DNA of 64,000 bases from Pseudomonas sp. K2I15 (GTDB taxonomy: Bacteria; Pseudomonadota; Gammaproteobacteria; Pseudomonadales; Pseudomonadaceae). Shown here piece by piece: positions 17,336-29,011 of the stretch. The notes below the pieces were generated by a model. That model was not told the origin of the DNA. It searched no databases and saw only the letters and a program-made list of their open reading frames with translations. Location of the stretch: the NCBI RefSeq assembly GCF_002204795.1, contig NZ_NIXO01000027.1:19661-83660 (forward strand), written 5' to 3'. Every line of letters begins with the position of its first letter. Within the stretch, counting starts at the first letter, position 1. The position numbers and the translations under genes are program-made.

Positions 17336-17428
17336 TGTGGCGAGGGAGCTTGCTCCCGCTGGGCTGCGCAGCAGACCCAAATTTTGGGAGCGCTTCGCAC
17401 TCCAGCGGGAGCAAGCTCCCTCGCCACA
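17336..17428. repeat. REPIN-like palindrome, GTGGCGAGGGAGC type (copy 1)
   Basis: TGTGGCGAGGGAGCTTGCTC at the left is mirrored by GAGCAAGCTCCCTCGCCACA at the right, about 93 bases in all. The inner parts CCGCTGGGC and CCAGCGGG extend the stem. It lies in the gap between the convergent adenosyltransferase and mutT genes. A second copy with a similar loop is at 43687-43781. Confidence 0.92.
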
Positions 17429-17461
17429 GGACACTCCCCGGCCACAAGCCTAGGTTATGCC

Positions 17462-18406
17462 TCAAACCTCAGGCCAGAACGCCCGAATCCCCGCCACACC
17501 TTGAGCCCCGGCTTCCCAGGCCTTTTCCCGCTCGGCAGGCCCAACCCCACCCAGTAAGAACACCGGCCTGCTGAACCCGCTGATCAACTGCTGCGCCTGC
17601 TCCCAGCCCAACGGCTGGGCATCAGGATGAGTCTGGGTCGGCTGCACCGGCGACAGCGTGACGAAATCCACGTCCATCAATTCTGCCAACGCCAATTCCT
17701 CAGCATTGTGGCAAGACGCCGCCAACCACCGATCCTTGGGCAAAGGGCGCCCCTTGCTGGCGTACTTGCGCAGTTGCGCCGAGGTCATATGCCAGCCGGC
17801 TGCGGGAAAATCCCCCAGCCATTCAAACGGCCCCTTGAGCATTAACTGAGCCTTGCCCGCACACAGCCCGACAGCGTCCACCGCCAGGTCACGGTATTTG
17901 GGGTCGTAACCGTTGGGAGCACGCAACTGAACCAGCTTGATGCCGCCAGCGATGGCTTTTTGAATGCCGCGCAGTACGACTGGAGTTTCCAGCTCACCAG
18001 GCGTGATCAGGTATTCAGCCGGCAAACGCGCCGCTGCAACGATCGGCGCGTTAGCCGCCGGAAACTCGTAGTTCGGCAGGTCCCGCGGAGCCACCCACTC
18101 AAGCGGCTGCCCTTCGGCACCGTGGGGTTCGCCGGTAAAGGCCGAGACTTCCCAGACATCCAGCAACACCTGTTTGTCCGGGTAATCATGCTGCACCTTG
18201 ATCAACGGGCGAGCCGCCGTGACCTGGATACCCAACTCCTCCTGCAATTCACGGGACAGTGCGGTCGCGACCGACTCATCGGCCTCCACCTTGCCACCGG
18301 GAAACTCCCAGAGGCCGCCCTGATGCTGGGTATCGGCACGGCGCGCCAGCAGAATCCTGCCGTCGACACCCCGAATGACCGCTGCTGCTACATGAACTCG
18401 TTTCAC
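17462..18406 (-). CDS. mutT: MutT-type Nudix hydrolase fused to a ThiE-like domain
   Basis: A 314-residue two-domain protein. Residues 1-130 are a MutT domain with the Nudix box GKVEADESVATALSRELQEE followed by LGI (about residues 38-60); it removes oxidised 8-oxo-dGTP from the nucleotide pool. Residues 140-310 resemble thiamine-phosphate synthase (TIM barrel; LRGIQKAIAGGIKLVQLR, DVDFVTLSPVQPT, FLLGGVG). This fusion is usual in Pseudomonas; whether the second domain makes thiamine phosphate is doubtful, because the canonical diphosphate-binding residues are only partly recognisable. It is downstream of argJ, separated by a REPIN. Confidence 0.92.
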   Translation of the reverse strand: MKRVHVAAAVIRGVDGRILLARRADTQHQGGLWEFPGGKVEADESVATALSRELQEELGIQVTAARPLIKVQHDYPDKQVLLDVWEVSAFTGEPHGAEGQPLEWVAPRDLPNYEFPAANAPIVAAARLPAEYLITPGELETPVVLRGIQKAIAGGIKLVQLRAPNGYDPKYRDLAVDAVGLCAGKAQLMLKGPFEWLGDFPAAGWHMTSAQLRKYASKGRPLPKDRWLAASCHNAEELALAELMDVDFVTLSPVQPTQTHPDAQPLGWEQAQQLISGFSRPVFLLGGVGPAEREKAWEAGAQGVAGIRAFWPEV

Positions 18407-18434
18407 CGCATTGTTCCTCTAAACGTAAATCCAC

Positions 18435-18536
18435 CTGTAGGAGCGAGCTTGCTCGCGAAAGTCGTTAACGATAACGCAGGCTTCCTGGTTCAACGGGGCG
18501 CCCTCTGGTTTTTCGCGAGCAAGCTCGCTCCTACAG
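18435..18536. repeat. REPIN-like palindrome, GTAGGAGCGAGC type (copy 1)
   Basis: CTGTAGGAGCGAGCTTGCTC and GAGCAAGCTCGCTCCTACAG are perfect mirror arms of a 102-base element between argJ and mutT. The loop contains AACGATAACGC and ends in TTTTTC, shared with the copies at 41810, 58698 and, inverted, 23389. Its left end is only 29 bases upstream of the mutT start. Confidence 0.93.
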
Positions 18537-18558
18537 TGATACCGGCCCTACCTGCGTA

Positions 18559-19776
18559 TCAGGTGCGGTATTCCGCGTTGATCTTCACGTACTCGTGGGA
18601 CAGGTCAGTGGTCCAGATGGTTTCGCTGCACTCACCGCGACCCAACTCGATACGGATGGTGATTTCTTCCTGCTGCATCACCGCAGAACCCTGGGCCTCG
18701 GTGTACGTCTCGGCACGGGCGCCACGGCTGGCAATGCACACTTCGCCGAGGAACACGTCGATCTTGCTCACGTCCAGGTTCGGCACACCGGCACGCCCCA
18801 CCGCAGCCAGGATACGGCCCCAGTTCGGGTCGGAGGCAAACAGCGCAGTCTTGATCAGCGGCGAGTGGGCCACGGTGTAGCCCACGTCCAGGCATTCCTG
18901 GTGATTGCCGCCGCCGTTGACTTCAACCGTCACAAACTTGGTGGCGCCTTCGCCGTCACGCACGATGGCCTGGGCCACGTCCATGCACACTTCGAACACC
19001 GCCTGCTTCAACGCCGCGAACAACGGGCCGTTGGACGAGGTGATTTCCGGCAGGTCGGCCTGGCCGGTCGCAATCAACATGCAGCAATCGTTGGTCGAGG
19101 TGTCGCCGTCGATAGTGATGCGGTTGAACGACTTGTTGGCGCCGTCGAGCATCAGGTTTTGCAGCACGTCGCGGGAGACTTTGGCGTCGGTGGCGATATA
19201 GCCAAGCATGGTCGCCATGTTCGGGCGAATCATGCCGGCGCCTTTGCTGATGCCGGTAACGGTGATGGTCACGCCTTCGTGCACAAACTGGCGGCTCGCG
19301 CCTTTTGGCAGGGTGTCGGTGGTCATGATGCCGATGGCCGCAGCCGCCCAGTTATCCACCGACAGGTCATCCAGTGCAGCTTGCAGCGCGCCTTCGATTT
19401 TCTCTACCGGCAGCGGCTCACCGATCACGCCGGTGGAGTACGGCAGCACCTGGCTGGCATCAACGCCGGTCAGCTCCGCCAGCTTGGCGCAGGTGCGGGC
19501 GGCGGCGGCCAGGCCTGGCTCGCCGGTACCGGCGTTGGCATTGCCGGTGTTGGTCAGCAGGTAACGCACCGGGCCTTCAACCCGCTGCTTGGCCAAAATC
19601 ACGGGCGCTGCGCAAAACGCGTTCAGGGTGAACACACCTGCGACGGTCGAGCCTTCGGCACAGCGCATCACCACCACATCCTTGCGCCCCGGGCGTTTGA
19701 TGCCGGCCGAAGCGATACCGAGTTCAAAACCGGCAACCGGGTGCAACGTGGGCAAAGGACCAAGACCAACAGCCAT
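18559..19776 (-). CDS. argJ: ArgJ, bifunctional ornithine acetyltransferase / N-acetylglutamate synthase
   Basis: A 405-residue Ntn-type enzyme. The self-cleavage site is in GMIRPNMATMLGYIATDA, where the Thr of ATML becomes the nucleophile of the beta chain. It recycles the acetyl group between N-acetylornithine and glutamate in the cyclic arginine pathway. I chose the ATG at 19776 (MAVGLGPLPTLHPV) because AGGAG lies eight bases upstream; the frame continues 14 codons further without support. It follows secA on the same strand with a terminator-like hairpin between them. Confidence 0.97.
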   Translation of the reverse strand: MAVGLGPLPTLHPVAGFELGIASAGIKRPGRKDVVVMRCAEGSTVAGVFTLNAFCAAPVILAKQRVEGPVRYLLTNTGNANAGTGEPGLAAAARTCAKLAELTGVDASQVLPYSTGVIGEPLPVEKIEGALQAALDDLSVDNWAAAAIGIMTTDTLPKGASRQFVHEGVTITVTGISKGAGMIRPNMATMLGYIATDAKVSRDVLQNLMLDGANKSFNRITIDGDTSTNDCCMLIATGQADLPEITSSNGPLFAALKQAVFEVCMDVAQAIVRDGEGATKFVTVEVNGGGNHQECLDVGYTVAHSPLIKTALFASDPNWGRILAAVGRAGVPNLDVSKIDVFLGEVCIASRGARAETYTEAQGSAVMQQEEITIRIELGRGECSETIWTTDLSHEYVKINAEYRT

Positions 19777-19835
19777 GAATGCGCTCCTAAAAATAGTGGA
19801 TGTGTTTCCCGTCGCCATCGACGGTGATGAAATGG

Positions 19836-19869
19836 CAAAACGCCGCGACGGCTGATGCCGGTCGCGGCG
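19836..19869 (-). terminator. Terminator after secA
   Basis: CGCCGCGAC and GTCGCGGCG pair perfectly around an 11-base loop; on the minus strand TTTTGCC follows. It separates secA from argJ. Confidence 0.75.
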
Positions 19870-19897
19870 CGGGGTGTTGCAGCGTCAGGTGAAAATC

Positions 19898-22633
<2,736 letters not shown>

Positions 22634-22938
22634 ATCGGCAGGTTCTTCCACACATAGGGATGGAGGGCGCCCCGTGAGTCGCCCGAGCAGCCCTCACGGC
22701 CGCATGCGAACGAGCATTCTACCCGGAAACGTGGGTGAGGAAAGTGGCGTTATTCCACGATGCTGGCACGGCGCTCTTAGAGGGCTTGTTTAAAATAAGG
22801 GCTTTTTGCTGAACTTCAACCCATTCGGGTAATAAGTTACTCGTTGATTTAATGGATAAACTGCCGGCAATGCAATGGCCGCGGTGACGCAGACGCTTTC
22901 TGCTACCATGGCCGCTCTGTTACTTAAGGTGTCTAGTC
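22634..22938. other. Divergent control region between secA and dciA
   Basis: About 305 bases with no gene. It is GC-rich near secA and AT-richer from 22780 on (TTGTTTAAAATAAGGGC). In E. coli the secA leader is coupled to SecM; I see no SecM-like arrest peptide or gene here, and none is expected in Pseudomonas. Confidence 0.5.
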
Positions 22939-23394
22939 ATGGCATTTCGCCCTCTTACGGCTCGTGCTCCCGCCGTGTTGCTTCGCGAAGCCAAGCCTTT
23001 AAAAGCCATCTTCGGCCATGCGCAACGCCTTGGTCATCTGCAACGCCTGGTAGAAAGCCAACTGCAACCCGCCGCCCGCGAACACTGCCATGTGGCCTCG
23101 TGGCGTGAAGGCAATCTGCTGCTGATCGTCACCGACGGCCATTGGGCCACGCGCTTGCGCTATCAGCAAAAACGCTTGCAGCGCCAATTGATGGCCTTCG
23201 ACGAATTCGCCAGCCTGACGCGCATCCAGTTCAAAGTGCAGCCCCCTACCGTGCAGCAAGGTGCGGTGGGGCATACCATGGATTTGTCGGAGATTGCCGC
23301 CGAAACCATTCAGGCCACTGCAGACGGGATTACCGATCCGAACTTGCGCGCTGCGCTGGAGCGCCTGGCCGCTCACGCCAAGCCCAAACTGTAG
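22939..23394 (+). CDS. dciA: DciA (DUF721), replicative-helicase loader
   Basis: A 151-residue protein with the DUF721 fold at its N-terminal half (LKAIFGHAQRLGHLQRLVES, then SWREGNLLLIVTDGHWATRL and LRYQQKRLQRQL). DciA loads the DnaB helicase in bacteria lacking DnaC. AAGGTG lies eight bases before the ATG. The stop codon TAG (23392-23394) is part of the terminal CTGTAGGAGC of a REPIN, so the last codons and the stop abut the repeat. Confidence 0.92.
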   Translation: MAFRPLTARAPAVLLREAKPLKAIFGHAQRLGHLQRLVESQLQPAAREHCHVASWREGNLLLIVTDGHWATRLRYQQKRLQRQLMAFDEFASLTRIQFKVQPPTVQQGAVGHTMDLSEIAAETIQATADGITDPNLRAALERLAAHAKPKL

Positions 23395-23488
23395 GAGCGA
23401 GCTTGCTCGCGAAGCACTCAGAGACACCGCGATCAGCCAGGCTGCCCGCGTCATCGTTAAAGTCCATCGCGAGCAAGCTCGCTCCTAC
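23389..23488. repeat. REPIN-like palindrome, GTAGGAGCGAGC type (copy 2), overlapping two stop codons
   Basis: CTGTAGGAGCGAGCTTGCTC and GAGCAAGCTCGCTCCTAC bound a 100-base element in reverse orientation relative to the copies at 18435 and 58698 (its loop reads GTTTAACGATGACGCG-like only on the other strand). The TAG in the left arm ends dciA, and the TAG in the right arm, read on the minus strand, ends the HerA-like gene. Confidence 0.94.
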
Positions 23489-24963
23489 TTACGCTTGCTG
23501 CCGCCCAACAACGACCCCAATAGCCCACGCACCAACTGTCGGCCCATCTGATTGGCCGCCTGCTGCATGGCTGATTTCAGCGCCTTGCCAGCCGTGGTCC
23601 CAAGGAACGCACCGGCCTTGTCGGTGAAGCTCGGCTCTTGCGCAGCGGGCGTCGCTTCCTGTTGCGGGCCCAGCTCCTTGCGAGCCATCAATATTTCGTA
23701 CGCCGATTCCCGATCAACCGGTTTGTCATAGCGCCCCAGCAATGGCGAACTGGCAATCAGCGCCGCCCGCTCGGCTTCGCTCAGCGGCCCGATCCGCGAT
23801 TGCGGCGGCGCCACCAGCACGCGTTGGACTACTTCAGGCGTCCCCTTTTCCTGCAAGGTTCCCACCAACGCCTCACCGGTACCCAGCTCGGTCAGCACCG
23901 CCAGCGCATCAAACGCCGGGTTGGGGCGAAAGCCATCGGCCACAGCCCGCAGGGACTTCTGTTCTTTAGTGGTGAACGCCCGCAGCCCGTGCTGGATGCG
24001 CAAGCCCAGTTGCGCCAGCACGGTGTCCGGCAGGTCTCCCGGAGACTGGGTGACGAAATACACGCCGACGCCTTTCGAGCGAATCAACCGCACCACTTGT
24101 TCCAGGCGATCCTGCAGGGCCTTGGGGGTGTCGGCGAACAGCAGGTGCGCCTCATCGAAAAACAGCGCCAGCAGCGGTTTTTCGGCATCACCGCGTTCCG
24201 GCAATTGCTCGAACAGTTCGGCCAACAGCCAGAGCAGGAAGGTCGCGTAGACCTTCGGCGCTTCATGCACCAGGCGGCTGGCGTCCAATAGATGTATGCG
24301 ACCGCGCCCGTCACTGGCCGGTTGCAGAATATCTTCCAGTTGCAGGGCCGGCTCGCCGAACAACGCTTCGGCGCCCTGCTGCTCCAGCACCGCCAGGCGC
24401 CGCAACAGGGCCTGGCTGGAACCGGTGGTCATCAAGGCCGCGTCTTCGCCCAGCAACTCCGGGTGGTAGCGCAAATGATTGAGCAGCGCCTTGAGGTCCT
24501 TGAGGTCCAGCAGCAACAGGCCTTCGCGGTCGGCCACCTTAAAGGCTGCGTAAAGGGCCGATTGCTGGCTGTCGGTGAGTTCCAACAGGCTGCCGAGCAA
24601 CAGCGGGCCCATTTCACTCATGGTGGTACGCAATGGATGACCGGACTGGCCGTGGATATCCCACAACGTCACCGGATAAGCCTTGGCCGTGTAATTAAGG
24701 AAAGGCATGCCGGCAATCCGCTCGGCAACCTTGCCCTGAGGGCTGGCCGCAGCGCCCAGGCCACACAGGTCGCCCTTGATATCGGCGGCGAATACCGCCA
24801 CGCCCGCATCGCTGAAGGCTTCCGCCAGACGCTGCAACGTGACGGTCTTGCCGGTACCGGTGGCGCCCGCGATCAGGCCATGGCGGTTGGCCAGGCGCAT
24901 CGACTGGGCGATCGGCTGGCCCTGAAGATCGGCACCAATAATAAGTTGCGAGGAGTCAGGCAT
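23485..24963 (-). CDS. HerA-like ATPase (DUF853/YjgR family)
   Basis: A 492-residue FtsK/HerA-superfamily ATPase. Walker A is GATGTGKTVTLQRLAEAF near residue 33, Walker B LLALFFDEAHLLF near residue 265, followed by YFVTQSPGDLP and a basic C-terminus. Unlike archaeal HerA no NurA nuclease is encoded nearby; the E. coli relative YjgR has no settled function. I prefer the ATG at 24963, with GGTGA four bases before it, over one four codons upstream at 24975. The C-terminal MRQLVRGLLGSLLGGSKRK-like tail is glycine-rich and basic. Its stop codon lies in a REPIN arm. Confidence 0.88.
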   Translation of the reverse strand: MPDSSQLIIGADLQGQPIAQSMRLANRHGLIAGATGTGKTVTLQRLAEAFSDAGVAVFAADIKGDLCGLGAAASPQGKVAERIAGMPFLNYTAKAYPVTLWDIHGQSGHPLRTTMSEMGPLLLGSLLELTDSQQSALYAAFKVADREGLLLLDLKDLKALLNHLRYHPELLGEDAALMTTGSSQALLRRLAVLEQQGAEALFGEPALQLEDILQPASDGRGRIHLLDASRLVHEAPKVYATFLLWLLAELFEQLPERGDAEKPLLALFFDEAHLLFADTPKALQDRLEQVVRLIRSKGVGVYFVTQSPGDLPDTVLAQLGLRIQHGLRAFTTKEQKSLRAVADGFRPNPAFDALAVLTELGTGEALVGTLQEKGTPEVVQRVLVAPPQSRIGPLSEAERAALIASSPLLGRYDKPVDRESAYEILMARKELGPQQEATPAAQEPSFTDKAGAFLGTTAGKALKSAMQQAANQMGRQLVRGLLGSLLGGSKRK

Positions 24964-25159
24964 TTTGTCACCCATGGTTAATCTTTAGCGCTGCATGGTC
25001 GATACAGTTAACGCGAGAGACCCAAAAAGTCTTAGAAAAATGGGCCGGATAATTCCTGCAGGAGCAGATGGAAATATCACACTTTTTTTGACGCAGCCAT
25101 TTTGCACATCCCAAAAGGACGCGCATCGGATATTAAGACCATAGCGGACGCCACAAGCC

Positions 25160-27049
25160 ATGAATAAAAATCTGCGTTTCAGCCATAAAATCCTGCTTGC
25201 CGCCGCGCTTATCGTCATTGCCGCTTTTGCGTTGTTTACCCTCTACAACGATTACTTGCAGCGCAATGCGATTCGCGACGACCTGAACAATTACCTGCAT
25301 GAAATGGGCGACGTCACTGCCAGCAACATCCAGACCTGGCTCACCGGGCGCATTGTGCTGATAGAAAGTGCCGCACAGAACATCGCCATCAACCCGGAAT
25401 CCAGCACCGTCGCCAGCCTTCTGGAACAGAAAGCCCTGACCTCTTCATTCATGGCCACCTACCTTGGCGACAGCAATGGCGGCTTCGTCATCCGCCCCAA
25501 CACCAAGATGCCCGACGGCTTCGACCCACGTGTACGCCCCTGGTACAAGGGCGCGCAGAGCAGCAACGACTCAACCCTGACCGAACCCTACATTGATGCG
25601 GCCACCGGCCAGTTGATCATCTCCATCGCCACCCCCAGCAGCAAAGCGGGCCAGAGTGTCGGCGTAGTAGGTGGCGACCTGAGCCTGCAAACGCTCGTGG
25701 ACAACATCGGCGCCCTGAACTTCGGCGGCATGGGTTATGCCTTCCTGGTCAGCGCCGACGGCAAAGTGCTGGTGCACCCGGACAAAAGCCTGGTGATGAA
25801 AACCCTGGCCGACGTCTATCCGAACAACACGCCCAAGATCAGCAGCGACTTCAGCGAAGTCGAGGTAAACGGCAAAACCCGTATCGTCACCTTTACCCCG
25901 ATCAAAGGCCTGCCATCAGTGAACTGGTACCTTGGCCTGTCGGTGGATAAAGACAAATCCTTCGCCATGCTCAGCGAATTCCGTACCTCGGCGATCATTG
26001 CCACAATCATCGCCGTGGTCATCATCATCGCCCTGCTGGGCATGCTGATCCGCATCCTCCTACAACCACTGCACGTCATGACCCGCGCCATGGAAGACAT
26101 CGCCGACGGCGAAGGTGACCTGACTCGCCGCCTGACCATCCAGAACCATGACGAATTCGGCGTGCTTGGCAGTGCGTTCAATCGCTTCGTGGAGCGGATT
26201 CACACCTCGATTCGCGAAGTGTCCTCGGCCACCGAGCAGGTCAATGAAGTAGCGCTGCGCGTGGTCAGCGCCTCCAACTCCTCAATGGTCAATTCCGACG
26301 AGCAGGCCAACCGTACCAACAGCGTCGCCGCTGCCATCAACGAACTGGGGGCCGCCGCCCAGGAAATCGCCCGCAATGCCGCGCAAGCCTCCAACCAGGC
26401 CAGCGATGCCCGGCACCTGGCCGAAGACGGTCAGCAGGTGGTCGAGCGCAACATCAAGGCGATGACCCAATTGTCCGAGATGATCAGCGCCTCCAGCACC
26501 AATATCGAAGCGCTTAACAGCAAGACCGTGAACATCGGGCAGATTCTGGAAGTGATCACCAGCATTTCCCAGCAAACCAACCTGCTGGCCCTCAACGCGG
26601 CGATTGAGGCCGCACGGGCCGGGGAAGCCGGGCGCGGGTTTGCGGTCGTGGCCGATGAGGTGCGCAACCTGGCACACCGCACCCAGGAGTCGGCGCAACA
26701 GGTGCAAAAGATGATCGAGGAGCTGCAAGTCGGCGCCCGGGAGTCGGTCAGCACCATGAGTGAAAGCCAGCGCCACAGCCAGGACAGTGTGGAAATCGCC
26801 AACCTGGCGGGCGAACGCCTGAACAGCGTGACCCTGCGCATCGGCGAAATTGACGGGATGAATCAGTCGGTGGCCACCGCTACCGAGGAACAGACCTCCG
26901 TGGTGGAGTCGATCAACATGGACATCACCGAGATCAACACCCTCAATCAGGAAGGTGTAGAAAACCTGCAATCAACCTTGCGGGCCTGTTCCGACCTGGA
27001 ACAGCAGGCATCACGATTGAAACAACTGGTGGGCAGTTTCCGGATCTGA
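25160..27049 (+). CDS. Methyl-accepting chemotaxis protein, PctA-type amino-acid receptor
   Basis: A 629-residue chemoreceptor. TM1 is at residues 9-28, a dCache sensor domain at 33-270, TM2 at 279-303, then HAMP and a methylation/signalling domain with the hairpin tip ITSISQQTNLLALNAAIEAA. In the distal Cache module Arg126, Trp128, Tyr129, Tyr144, Asp146 and Asp173 match the residues that bind the amino and carboxyl groups of amino acids in P. aeruginosa PctA. Position 121 is Phe where I recall Tyr in PctA. It is thus very likely an L-amino-acid receptor. It ends QLVGSFRI, without a CheR-binding pentapeptide. Convergent with the next small gene. Confidence 0.95.
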   Translation: MNKNLRFSHKILLAAALIVIAAFALFTLYNDYLQRNAIRDDLNNYLHEMGDVTASNIQTWLTGRIVLIESAAQNIAINPESSTVASLLEQKALTSSFMATYLGDSNGGFVIRPNTKMPDGFDPRVRPWYKGAQSSNDSTLTEPYIDAATGQLIISIATPSSKAGQSVGVVGGDLSLQTLVDNIGALNFGGMGYAFLVSADGKVLVHPDKSLVMKTLADVYPNNTPKISSDFSEVEVNGKTRIVTFTPIKGLPSVNWYLGLSVDKDKSFAMLSEFRTSAIIATIIAVVIIIALLGMLIRILLQPLHVMTRAMEDIADGEGDLTRRLTIQNHDEFGVLGSAFNRFVERIHTSIREVSSATEQVNEVALRVVSASNSSMVNSDEQANRTNSVAAAINELGAAAQEIARNAAQASNQASDARHLAEDGQQVVERNIKAMTQLSEMISASSTNIEALNSKTVNIGQILEVITSISQQTNLLALNAAIEAARAGEAGRGFAVVADEVRNLAHRTQESAQQVQKMIEELQVGARESVSTMSESQRHSQDSVEIANLAGERLNSVTLRIGEIDGMNQSVATATEEQTSVVESINMDITEINTLNQEGVENLQSTLRACSDLEQQASRLKQLVGSFRI

Positions 27050-27059
27050 TTCAACCGGG

Positions 27060-27260
27060 TCAGTGGCTGCCTTGCGCAGCGGCTGATGCCTTTTCTTCCG
27101 GTGATTCGGATGTGTCCTGCAACTGTTCCCACAACTCGGCGGCGCCTGGAAACTCGGTGCCGTCCTCACTGCTCAGGTCATCCGGGTCATAGCGACTCAA
27201 ACAACCTTCTCCCAGCGTCGCGGGGGCTTTGGAAGTGGCTTTATCGAGTGGATCGCTCAT
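27060..27260 (-). CDS. Small acidic conserved protein of unknown function
   Basis: A 66-residue protein from MSDPLDKATSKAPATLGEGC. It is acidic and probably disordered, with a central LSRYDPDDLSSEDGTEFPGA segment and no known domain. GAGG lies seven bases before the ATG at 27260; the frame runs eight codons further without support. I believe similar short proteins occur beside purU in other Pseudomonas, but this is from memory. Confidence 0.65.
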   Translation of the reverse strand: MSDPLDKATSKAPATLGEGCLSRYDPDDLSSEDGTEFPGAAELWEQLQDTSESPEEKASAAAQGSH

Positions 27261-27282
27261 TCTCCAATCCTCACCTGTGGCC

Positions 27283-27322
27283 AAAGAAAAAGGGCCTGTA
27301 GCGATTTAACGCCCAGGCCCTT
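27283..27322 (-). terminator. Terminator after purU
   Basis: AAGGGCCTG and CAGGCCCTT form a nine-pair stem around a 15-base loop. On the minus strand TTTCTTTGG follows, just past the purU stop. Confidence 0.85.
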
Positions 27323-27346
27323 CATTCTTCAATCAAAACGCTTCAA

Positions 27347-28195
<849 letters not shown>

Positions 28196-28546
28196 TAGGG
28201 GGAAACTCCAGAACTTCACAAAGGCCGCCATTCTAGCGATTGCGCAGAAAAACTGCAGTATTCCTCAACGCTTATTCTGATCGCGCGCGCCAGCCCTGCC
28301 CCTTAATAGCGTAAGGTTTTACCCACTACATGTGTGCAAACGCGTGGACTCAACCAGTTAGCCAAGACTTAACGAGAGTATCTTTAGGTCTTAACCCTTA
28401 CTAATTAACTCAATTCCAGGCTTTTGCCACAAACAACCAAAGTAAATTACGTAAATACGGCCTTAAATGTTTACTTGGGCAAACCGTCTGACTATTATTG
28501 GGCCACTATCCCCCTTTCACCCAGCGCCCTACATAAGGTAGTCCAC
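28196..28546 (+). promoter_or_regulatory. AT-rich mvaT promoter region
   Basis: The 350 bases between purU and mvaT are notably AT-rich from about 28310. TTTACT (28470-28475) and TATTAT (28493-28498), exactly 17 bases apart, form a good sigma-70 promoter with an RNA leader of about 40 bases. The AT-rich tract upstream is the kind of DNA that MvaT itself binds, so autorepression is likely. Confidence 0.65.
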
Positions 28547-28921
28547 ATGTCCCTGATCAACGAATACCGCGCCACCGAAGAAGCTATCAAAGAGCTGCAA
28601 GCCCGTTTGAAGAACCTGTCCCAAGACGACAAACTGCAAACCGAGCTGGAATTCGAAGGCAAATTGCGCACCCTGATGGGCGAATACTCCAAATCCCTGC
28701 GCGACATCATCGCGCTGCTGGATCCAGAGTCGAAAGTTAAAGCTCCACGTGGCGCCGTAAAAACTACCGGCACCAAGCGTGCGCGCAAGGTTAAACAATA
28801 CAAAAACCCGCACAACGGTGAAGTGATTGAAACCAAAGGTGGCAACCACAAGACTCTGAAAGAGTGGAAAGCCAAGTGGGGCGGCGACGTGGTTGAAGGC
28901 TGGGCTACCCTGCTGGGCTAA
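28547..28921 (+). CDS. mvaT: MvaT, H-NS-family xenogeneic silencer
   Basis: A 124-residue protein. The N-terminal coiled coil (MSLINEYRATEEAIKELQAR) mediates oligomerisation; the C-terminal DNA-binding domain includes NPHNGEVIETKGGNHKTLKEW with the GGN loop that enters the minor groove of AT-rich DNA. MvaT silences horizontally acquired and virulence genes in Pseudomonas. I chose the ATG at 28547 (AAGG ten bases upstream) rather than 41 codons earlier. It is a lineage marker for Pseudomonas. Confidence 0.97.
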   Translation: MSLINEYRATEEAIKELQARLKNLSQDDKLQTELEFEGKLRTLMGEYSKSLRDIIALLDPESKVKAPRGAVKTTGTKRARKVKQYKNPHNGEVIETKGGNHKTLKEWKAKWGGDVVEGWATLLG

Positions 28922-28953
28922 GCCTCGCCAGGACGCTGCGTGATACGCAACGC

Positions 28954-28988
28954 AATAAAAAACGCCAGCTAGCTGGCGTTTTTTATTG
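28954..28988. terminator. Bidirectional terminator between mvaT and sbcB
   Basis: AATAAAAAACGCCAGCT/AGCTGGCGTTTTTTATT is a 34-base perfect palindrome with T runs on both sides, ideal for stopping the two convergent genes. Confidence 0.95.
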
Positions 28989-29011
28989 TCCGCATTTTAC
29001 CCGCACACCGA

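Noticed and set aside
22634..22938. A SecM-like leader gene upstream of secA
   Set aside because: No open frame with a signal sequence and an arrest-like motif was found; SecM is limited to enterobacteria and close kin.
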